Below are positions 5,814 to 10,252 of a stretch of 10,252 nucleotides of DNA, piece by piece. Source of the DNA: Rhodospirillales bacterium (GTDB lineage: Bacteria; Pseudomonadota; Alphaproteobacteria; CACIAM-22H2). Within the stretch, counting starts at the first letter, position 1. Each line of letters begins with the position of its first letter. The stretch is taken from contig JACQAF010000149.1 of assembly GCA_016195145.1 (NCBI GenBank), forward strand, positions 1 through 10,252, written 5' to 3'. The notes beneath the pieces are model-generated. The model worked only from the letters and a program-made list of their open reading frames with translations. It was not told the DNA's origin and searched no databases. The position numbers and the translations under genes were made by a program.

Positions 5814-7865
5814 TCAGGATTCGCCCTTCCGCGCCGGCGTTTTTCGCGCGTTTTCGATGTCGCGTTCGCGGAGGTAATCCTCGGTCGTCCGCGGCAGCGG
5901 GCGCGGCGGGCCGGCGAACGGATCGATGGCGGTTTCGGCCTGTGCGATGAGGCGGCAATCTTCGCACATCCGGATCCGATCGACGATGTCCTGCTGCTGG
6001 AACATCCAGTGCTTGCCGGCGAGCTTGCCGATCACCCGATCGATCGCGCTGCGCGTGCCGAACGCCTTGCCGCAGCGTACGCAATGCGCCGGCTCTTCTT
6101 CCTTCACGGTTGCCGGCGTGCGGGCGTCGTCGGTAAAATTGAGGCGCGGGCGCAGCGCGATAACCTTTTCCGGGCAGGTCGCCTTGCACAGGCCGCATTG
6201 CACGCAGGCGTCTTCGACGAAACGCAGCATCGGCCAGTCGGGATTGTCGATCAGCGCCCCGGTCGGGCACGCGCCGACGCAGGCGAGACAGAGCGTGCAG
6301 CCGGCGACATCGATATCGAGCGTGCCGAAGGGCGAGCCGGCGGCGAGCGGCAGGATATCGACCGGCGCCGCTGACGCATCGCGCAGATGACGCAGGGCGA
6401 GCATGGTCACGCTGCGCTTGCCGCCCATTGGCAGGAAGCTGCCGGCGCGCGGCGCGGCGGCGGCGGGGGTGGCGTAAAGCTCGGCCTCGACGGCCTCGGG
6501 ATCGGCGGCGTCGATGACCGAAACCCGTCCCTCGCTGTACCCAAGGCCGCTCAAGGCCGCTTCGGCGAGGCCGACCTGCGCGGCGAGTCCGGCGATCTCG
6601 TCACGTTTGCGCGGATCGGCGAGAACCCGGACTTGGGATGCACCAAAGGCCAGGGCCACGGCGAAGAAATCGAACCCGATCTGGGTTGTCTCGTTGACCG
6701 CGAAGGGAATAACGCGCGCCGGCAGGCCGCGCCCGTGACGGGCGATCAGCGAGATCATTTCTTCGCCGTGCCGGCCGTCGTGAACGAGGAGCATCGGCGC
6801 TGTCCCGCCAGCCCGCGCATGGGTTGACAGAATGGTGCGCAGGCGCTCGAACACCGCTTCCTGCGGCGGCAATGCATAGGTGGCGGCGCCGGTCGGGCAG
6901 ACGCTGGCGCAGCTGCCGCAACCGGCGCAAACGAACGGATCGATCGCCACATGGTCGCCGTCGGGCGCGATGGCGCCGGTCGGGCAGACGTCGAGGCAGC
7001 GCGTGCAGCCAGTCTTGCGGTTGCGGCTATGCGCGCACAACGCCGCGTCGTAGCGGACATAGCGCGGCTTCTCGAATTCGCCGACCATCTCGACCATGTC
7101 GAACAGGGCTTTTTGCACCGCCGCCGGATCGCCCGGATCGGGGCGGAAATAGCCGTCGCGTTTTTCCGGCGCGGGAAACAATGGCGCACCGCCGGTCAGG
7201 TCGAGGATCAGGTCGCATTTGGACGCGGCGCCGTCGCGCGGCGGGGAAAATTCGAGGCGCGCGCGCGACGACGGCGAGGCCGGCGCATAGTCGTTGACCG
7301 TGATCTCGAACGCGCCGAGATGCCCCTTGGCGGCGGCGACCGTGCCCTTGAACACCGGCACGTCGGTCAGCCGCGGCGGAGCGACATCGCCGGGCTTGCT
7401 CAGCAGCACCGTGCAATCGAGCCGGTCGGAGAGCTGCTTGGCCGCCGCGATCGCCGCATCGTCGCGGCCATAGACCAGCGCCACGCCGGCGGATTTGAGG
7501 GTCACCGCCGGGGTCGAGGGGATGTTGAGCGCGGCCTCGGCGATCAGGGCGGCGATTTTCGGCATGGCGCGCTCGCCCTCGGCCGACCAGCCGGCGCGCT
7601 CGCGGATATTGGTGAAATGCAGGTCGACGTCGACGCCGACCTCGGCGCGAACCTCGGCGAAGAACGGCGCTTCCTGGGTGCAGGCGACGAGGACCGGGCG
7701 ACCTTCCGACATCGCCGCCTCGAAATTGCCGATCTGGGTGCGGCAGAGCAGCGTGTTGACGTCGACCGCACCCATGCCGCCGCAGGCGCGCGACAGCGCC
7801 TTGCCATCGAGCGCCATCGTCCCGTTGCAATCGCAGACGAGAACTTTTCTGCCGTTGAGCTCCAT
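5814..7865 (-). CDS. Multi-cluster 4Fe-4S ferredoxin-type protein, formate dehydrogenase-locus family
   Basis: A 683-residue soluble protein with no signal peptide or membrane helix. It has two separated two-cluster ferredoxin modules. Module 1 uses C287, C290, C294 plus C313, C316, C319, C323, with C277 as a possible extra ligand (CTRCLDVCP and CAGCGSCASVCP). Module 2 uses C523, C526, C529, C533 and C554, C557, C560, C564 (CTLCLACVGACP and CVQCGLCKATCP). A C-terminal pair, C595/C598 and C634/C637, looks like a zinc ribbon or further metal site. The N-terminal 120 residues begin with VLVCDCNGTM and contain other cysteines (C11, C13, C41, C62). I recall such proteins in alphaproteobacteria beside formate dehydrogenase, TorD-like chaperone and DUF3305/DUF3306 genes; that association is memory, not seen here. 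The likely role is electron transfer or maturation for a Mo/W formate dehydrogenase. The ATG at 7865 follows GGGAGAGC. It is divergent from the regulator gene. Confidence 0.87.
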   Translation of the reverse strand: MELNGRKVLVCDCNGTMALDGKALSRACGGMGAVDVNTLLCRTQIGNFEAAMSEGRPVLVACTQEAPFFAEVRAEVGVDVDLHFTNIRERAGWSAEGERAMPKIAALIAEAALNIPSTPAVTLKSAGVALVYGRDDAAIAAAKQLSDRLDCTVLLSKPGDVAPPRLTDVPVFKGTVAAAKGHLGAFEITVNDYAPASPSSRARLEFSPPRDGAASKCDLILDLTGGAPLFPAPEKRDGYFRPDPGDPAAVQKALFDMVEMVGEFEKPRYVRYDAALCAHSRNRKTGCTRCLDVCPTGAIAPDGDHVAIDPFVCAGCGSCASVCPTGAATYALPPQEAVFERLRTILSTHARAGGTAPMLLVHDGRHGEEMISLIARHGRGLPARVIPFAVNETTQIGFDFFAVALAFGASQVRVLADPRKRDEIAGLAAQVGLAEAALSGLGYSEGRVSVIDAADPEAVEAELYATPAAAAPRAGSFLPMGGKRSVTMLALRHLRDASAAPVDILPLAAGSPFGTLDIDVAGCTLCLACVGACPTGALIDNPDWPMLRFVEDACVQCGLCKATCPEKVIALRPRLNFTDDARTPATVKEEEPAHCVRCGKAFGTRSAIDRVIGKLAGKHWMFQQQDIVDRIRMCEDCRLIAQAETAIDPFAGPPRPLPRTTEDYLRERDIENARKTPARKGES

Positions 7866-7889
7866 GCTCTCCCGCGTTTCCTGGCGCGC

Positions 7890-7992
7890 CCGTTTTCCGG
7901 TTGTTCTTCGCGCTGCTCGCTCTCCCCGCCCCGAGTTGTGGCAAACCCCGTATAGGGGTGCAAGCCGATTCTGAGCGCGTTCCGGAAAACGG
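7890..7992. repeat. 11-bp perfect inverted repeat spanning the divergent promoter region
   Basis: CCGTTTTCCGG at 7890-7900 recurs as its reverse complement CCGGAAAACGG at 7982-7992. The arms are 81 bp apart and enclose the 15-bp palindrome at 7945-7959. They could be paired operator half-sites or DNA-looping sites for the adjacent regulator. That function is inference; the repeat itself is plain in the sequence. Confidence 0.5.
7945..7959. promoter_or_regulatory. Candidate operator palindrome ACCCC-GTATA-GGGGT
   Basis: Perfect 5-bp arms flank a TA-rich 5-bp centre, about 80 bp upstream of the iron-sulfur gene start and 143 bp upstream of the regulator gene start. The central TATACG on the minus strand is a 4-of-6 match to a -10 box, so a bound regulator could block or position polymerase there; no good -35 was found for it. 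A degenerate half-like sequence, CGTAAGGGG, is at 8006-8014. Confidence 0.4.
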
Positions 7993-8014
7993 CCGCCGCC
8001 CGCCTCGTAAGGGG

Positions 8015-8044
8015 AAGACGCGGCCGCAGCTCGGCGCTTATACT
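8015..8044 (+). promoter_or_regulatory. Possible promoter of the HTH/PBP-like regulator gene
   Basis: TATACT at 8039-8044 is a good -10 candidate on the plus strand. AAGACG at 8015-8020, 18 bp upstream, shares only the GAC core with a -35. It predicts a leader of about 50 nt that contains the AAGGAG and GGGAG purine-rich boxes before the start codon. Confidence 0.35.
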
Positions 8045-8090
8045 GGGCGGCAAAACCGGTGGGCCGCAAGCGCCGGGAAGAAGGAGACGA

Positions 8091-8095
8091 GGGAG
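8091..8095 (+). promoter_or_regulatory. Ribosome-binding site favouring a TTG start for the regulator
   Basis: GGGAG sits 7 nt before TTG 8103, an optimal distance. The stronger-looking AAGGAG at 8081-8086 is 16 nt away from TTG and farther still from the ATGs at 8115 and 8118, so it is badly spaced for any candidate start. Confidence 0.45.
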
Positions 8096-8102
8096 AGCGG
8101 AT

Positions 8103-8990
8103 TTGGCGCGCGAGATGATGAACACGCGGGAAGTCGCCGATTATCTGCGCATCAAGGAGCGCAAGGTCTATGACCTCGTGCGCGCGAAAAAGATTCCCTG
8201 TTCGCGCGTCACCGGCAAATGGTTGTTCCCCAGGCAGCTGATCGACCTGTGGGTCGCCCAGAACACCGAATACGCCGAAACCGGGGCCGATGTGCGGCCC
8301 TCGGCCCTGGTCGTCGCGGGGAGCCACGATCCGCTGCTCGACTGGGCGGTGCGGGAATCGCGTTGCGGATTGGCGCTCCTGCCCGGCGGCAGCCTCGACG
8401 GGGTCGAGCGCCTGGCCCGACGCGAGGCGATGGTCGGCGCCATCCATGTGCTCGACAGCGACAGCGGCGAATACAACCTGCCGCTCATCCGGCAGTCGCT
8501 CTGCGGCCAGAACGTGGTTGCGGTCGAATGGGCGCAGCGGGAGCAGGGGCTGGTCGTCGCCGGGGGCAATCCGCGCGGCCTCGACAGCTTGCGGGCGCTG
8601 CGCGACAAAAAAGCGCGGGTCGTCCTGCGCCAGCACGAGGCGGGCAGCCAGATGCTGTTGATCCATCTCCTGTCCGAGGCCGGAGTCAAGCTTGCCGATC
8701 TCGAAGTGATCGCGCCGCCGGCGATGAACGAGACCGATCTTGCCCAGGCAGTCGCCGACGGCAAGGCGGATGCCGGGCTGGCGGTGCGCGCCGTCGCGCG
8801 CCAGTTTCGCCTCGATTTCGTGCCGTTGCACAGAGAGCGCTTCGATCTCGTCCTGCGCCGGCGCGACTATTTCGAGCCGCCGGCGCAGAAGCTGCTCGCC
8901 TTCGCTCGCCAGCCGGCCTTCGTTGCCCGCGCGGCCGAGCTCGGCGGCTACGACATCGGCAATCTCGGCCGCGTCGTCTATAACGCCTGA
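8103..8990 (+). CDS. HTH transcriptional regulator with PBP-like (molybdate/tungstate-type) sensor domain
   Basis: A cytoplasmic one-component regulator of 295 residues. Residues about 6-52 are an excisionase/MerR-type winged helix (MNTREVADYLRIKERKVYDL, then GKWLFPRQLIDLW). Residues about 66-295 match the periplasmic-binding-protein-like domain (Pfam PBP_like, COG1910). Characteristic pieces are the LPGGSLDG segment, GGNPRGLDSL at 154-163, RQHEAGSQMLL at 176-186 and AVADGKADAGLAV at 216-228. Related proteins are thought to bind molybdate or tungstate in the cytoplasm and control uptake or enzyme genes. Here it lies 4 bp from the convergent tupA and divergent from the iron-sulfur gene, which supports an oxyanion-sensing role. 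The TTG at 8103 has GGGAG 7 nt upstream and is preferred; ATG at 8115 or 8118 is possible and would lose only 4-5 residues, but both lack a good ribosome-binding site. Confidence 0.88.
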   Translation: MAREMMNTREVADYLRIKERKVYDLVRAKKIPCSRVTGKWLFPRQLIDLWVAQNTEYAETGADVRPSALVVAGSHDPLLDWAVRESRCGLALLPGGSLDGVERLARREAMVGAIHVLDSDSGEYNLPLIRQSLCGQNVVAVEWAQREQGLVVAGGNPRGLDSLRALRDKKARVVLRQHEAGSQMLLIHLLSEAGVKLADLEVIAPPAMNETDLAQAVADGKADAGLAVRAVARQFRLDFVPLHRERFDLVLRRRDYFEPPAQKLLAFARQPAFVARAAELGGYDIGNLGRVVYNA

Positions 8991-8994
8991 ACGC

Positions 8995-9828
8995 CTAGCT
9001 GCCGGCCCGCCGGTAATCGGGGAAGAAAAGCTGCTCGCCGCCGATCTTGTAATCGGCGATGGCGCGCTGGCCCTCGGGCGAGGTGAGCCAGCCGATGAAC
9101 GCCAGACCCAGCTCCTTTTTCACGTGCGGGTGCCTGGCCGGGTTGACCAGCATCGCGCCATACTGGTTGAACAGGCGGGTATCGCCCTCGACCAGGATGG
9201 CAAGATCGCCGCGGTTCCTGAAATTGAGCCATGTTCCCCGGTCGGCGAGGATATAGGCGTCCATCGCCGCGGCGGTGTTGAGGGCGGGCCCCATGCCCGA
9301 GCCGGTCTCGCGGTACCACGGCCCGCGCGCCGCCGCGATATCAACGCGGGCGAGCCGCCACAGCTTGAGCTCGGCGATGTACGTGCCGCTCTCGTCGCCG
9401 CGCGAGACGAACGGCGCCTTCGTCGCCGAAATCTTCTGCATCGCCGCGGCGACGTCTTTCATTCCTCCGACGCCGGCCGGGTCGCCCTTCGGTCCGATGA
9501 TCACGAAATCGTTATACATCACGTCGCGGCGGTCGATGCCGTAACCGTCGGCGACGAATTTCAGCTCCTGCGCCCTGGCGTGGACGAGCAACACGTCGGC
9601 GTCGCCGCGCATGCCGGTCTGCAGGGCCTGGCCGGTGCCTTGCGCCACCACCCGCACCTCGATGCCGGTTTTCCTAGTGAACAGCGGCAGGATATGGGCG
9701 AACAGGCCCGATTGCTCGGTCGAGGTCGTCGAGGCGACGACGATGAATTTCTCGCTGGCAGCCGCCGTCGTCGCGAAAGCGGCGAGCGTCGCGAGCAGGA
9801 GGGCGAAGACGGCGCGGCGGTTTACCAC
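8995..9828 (-). CDS. tupA: Tungstate ABC transporter substrate-binding protein TupA
   Basis: A periplasmic binding protein that captures tungstate (sometimes molybdate) for the TupBC permease/ATPase. It is 277 residues with a Sec signal peptide: basic MVNRR, hydrophobic core about 6-20, and likely cleavage after TAAA near residue 24. The mature chain starts with the family signature STTSTEQSGLF (33-43), followed by VVAQGTGQAL (60-69), MYNDFVIIGP (104-113) and SRGDESGTYIAE (142-153). These are the oxyanion-binding loops that distinguish TupA from ModA and WtpA. The GTG start at 9828 has GGGAG 7 nt upstream and overlaps the tupC stop by 7 nt (GTGGTAA), indicating translational coupling. It converges with the regulator gene, 4 bp apart. 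Specificity for tungstate over molybdate is from family membership and not proven. Confidence 0.93.
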   Translation of the reverse strand: MVNRRAVFALLLATLAAFATTAAASEKFIVVASTTSTEQSGLFAHILPLFTRKTGIEVRVVAQGTGQALQTGMRGDADVLLVHARAQELKFVADGYGIDRRDVMYNDFVIIGPKGDPAGVGGMKDVAAAMQKISATKAPFVSRGDESGTYIAELKLWRLARVDIAAARGPWYRETGSGMGPALNTAAAMDAYILADRGTWLNFRNRGDLAILVEGDTRLFNQYGAMLVNPARHPHVKKELGLAFIGWLTSPEGQRAIADYKIGGEQLFFPDYRRAGS

Positions 9829-10252
9829 GGCAGCTCTCCCTTGACGAAAGCGGCGGCCTCGGGCGTCCGGGGCGCGGCGAAGAAATCGTCGGCCGGCGCG
9901 CGCTCGATCAGCCGGCCGCGATGGAGGAACAGGATTTCGTCGGCGAGGCGGCGCGCCTGGCCGAGATTATGCGTGGTCATGACGATCTTCGTGCCGCTGG
10001 CGTGGATCGCGGCGATGATTTCCTCGACCGCGCGGGTCGAGGTGGGGTCGAGCGAGGCGGTCGGCTCGTCGAGGAACAGCACCTCGGGCCGGAGCGCCCA
10101 GGCGCGGGCAAGGGCAAGGCGCTGCTGTTCGCCGATCGACAGCACGCGCGCCGGCCGGTCGGCGAGCGCCGACAGGCCGAGCCGGGCCAGCGTCTCCGCC
10201 GCCCGTTCGGCGCGCGCGCGGCGGCCGAGCCCGGCGAGCTTCAGCCCGTACA
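9822..10252 (-). CDS. tupC: Tungstate ABC transporter ATP-binding protein TupC, 5'-truncated by the window edge
   Basis: The cytoplasmic ATPase subunit powering tungstate import. Only the C-terminal 142 residues are inside the window; Walker A lies beyond the edge. The reading frame is open through position 10250. Visible elements are the ABC signature region at 37-44 (LSIGEQQR, with Ile where Gly is usual), Walker B at 58-63 (LFLDEP) followed by TASLDP, and the switch histidine H94 in TTHNLGQARRLAD. The protein ends in a short GELPW tail. Its stop overlaps the tupA start, so the gene order on this strand is tupC then tupA, with the permease gene tupB expected further upstream outside the window. 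Assignment to the tungstate system rests on the coupling to tupA; taken alone, the fragment is a generic ABC ATPase. Confidence 0.9.
   Translation of the reverse strand, partial: YGLKLAGLGRRARAERAAETLARLGLSALADRPARVLSIGEQQRLALARAWALRPEVLFLDEPTASLDPTSTRAVEEIIAAIHASGTKIVMTTHNLGQARRLADEILFLHRGRLIERAPADDFFAAPRTPEAAAFVKGELPW

Noticed and set aside
3633..6374. A 913-codon open frame on the plus strand across the ankyrin gene, moaA and the end of the iron-sulfur gene
   Set aside because: It is antisense to three well-supported genes, is dominated by Arg/Gly/Ala and has no recognisable domain; open antisense frames are common in GC-rich DNA with Pro/Ala-rich coding.
7866..8831. Upstream in-frame extension of the iron-sulfur protein toward 8831
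   Set aside because: It runs through the divergent promoter region and antisense to the regulator gene; the ATG at 7865 has a good ribosome-binding site and starts the conserved protein.

Overview
This GC-rich window looks like a chromosomal segment of an alphaproteobacterium, perhaps a Rhodospirillales-like organism. That placement rests on the short alphaproteobacterial type of NAD kinase, translationally overlapped gene pairs, GTG/TTG starts and general protein similarity remembered from such genomes; it is an inference. No rRNA, tRNA, CRISPR array, insertion sequence or phage gene was seen.

Layout. (1) Positions 2-1542, plus strand: the 3' part of a PPK2-family polyphosphate kinase whose stop overlaps (ATGA) the start of an N-formylglutamate amidohydrolase gene. 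(2) Positions 1561-4547, minus strand: a large TonB/TolA-like, proline-rich, Sel1 plus ankyrin-repeat envelope protein whose 3' end runs directly into a 5'-truncated NAD kinase gene. The NAD kinase lacks its first roughly 55-60 residues, including the GGDG nucleotide-binding motif. The two genes are joined out of frame at a (CTCG)3 tetranucleotide repeat (2163-2174), the hallmark of a deletion or an assembly collapse. (3) Positions 4641-5672, minus: moaA, the radical-SAM enzyme that starts molybdopterin synthesis. (4) Positions 5814-7865, minus: a 683-residue multi-cluster iron-sulfur protein of a family I associate with formate dehydrogenase/molybdoenzyme loci. (5) Positions 7866-8102: a 237-bp divergent regulatory region with a 15-bp palindrome nested inside an 11-bp inverted repeat. 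(6) Positions 8103-8990, plus: a one-component regulator with an excisionase-type helix-turn-helix fused to a periplasmic-binding-protein-like sensor domain of the molybdate/tungstate-binding type. (7) Positions 8995-10252, minus: tupA (tungstate-binding protein) and, upstream and overlapping it by 7 bp, the 3' part of tupC (the ABC ATPase).

How they fit together. Positions 4641-10252 read as a molybdenum/tungsten cofactor neighbourhood: oxyanion import (tupCA), an oxyanion-sensing transcription factor placed between the transporter and the divergent iron-sulfur gene, an electron-transfer or maturation iron-sulfur protein, and the first pterin cofactor enzyme. The most unusual items are the ankyrin/nadK junction and the TonB/TolA-type anchor on an ankyrin protein.
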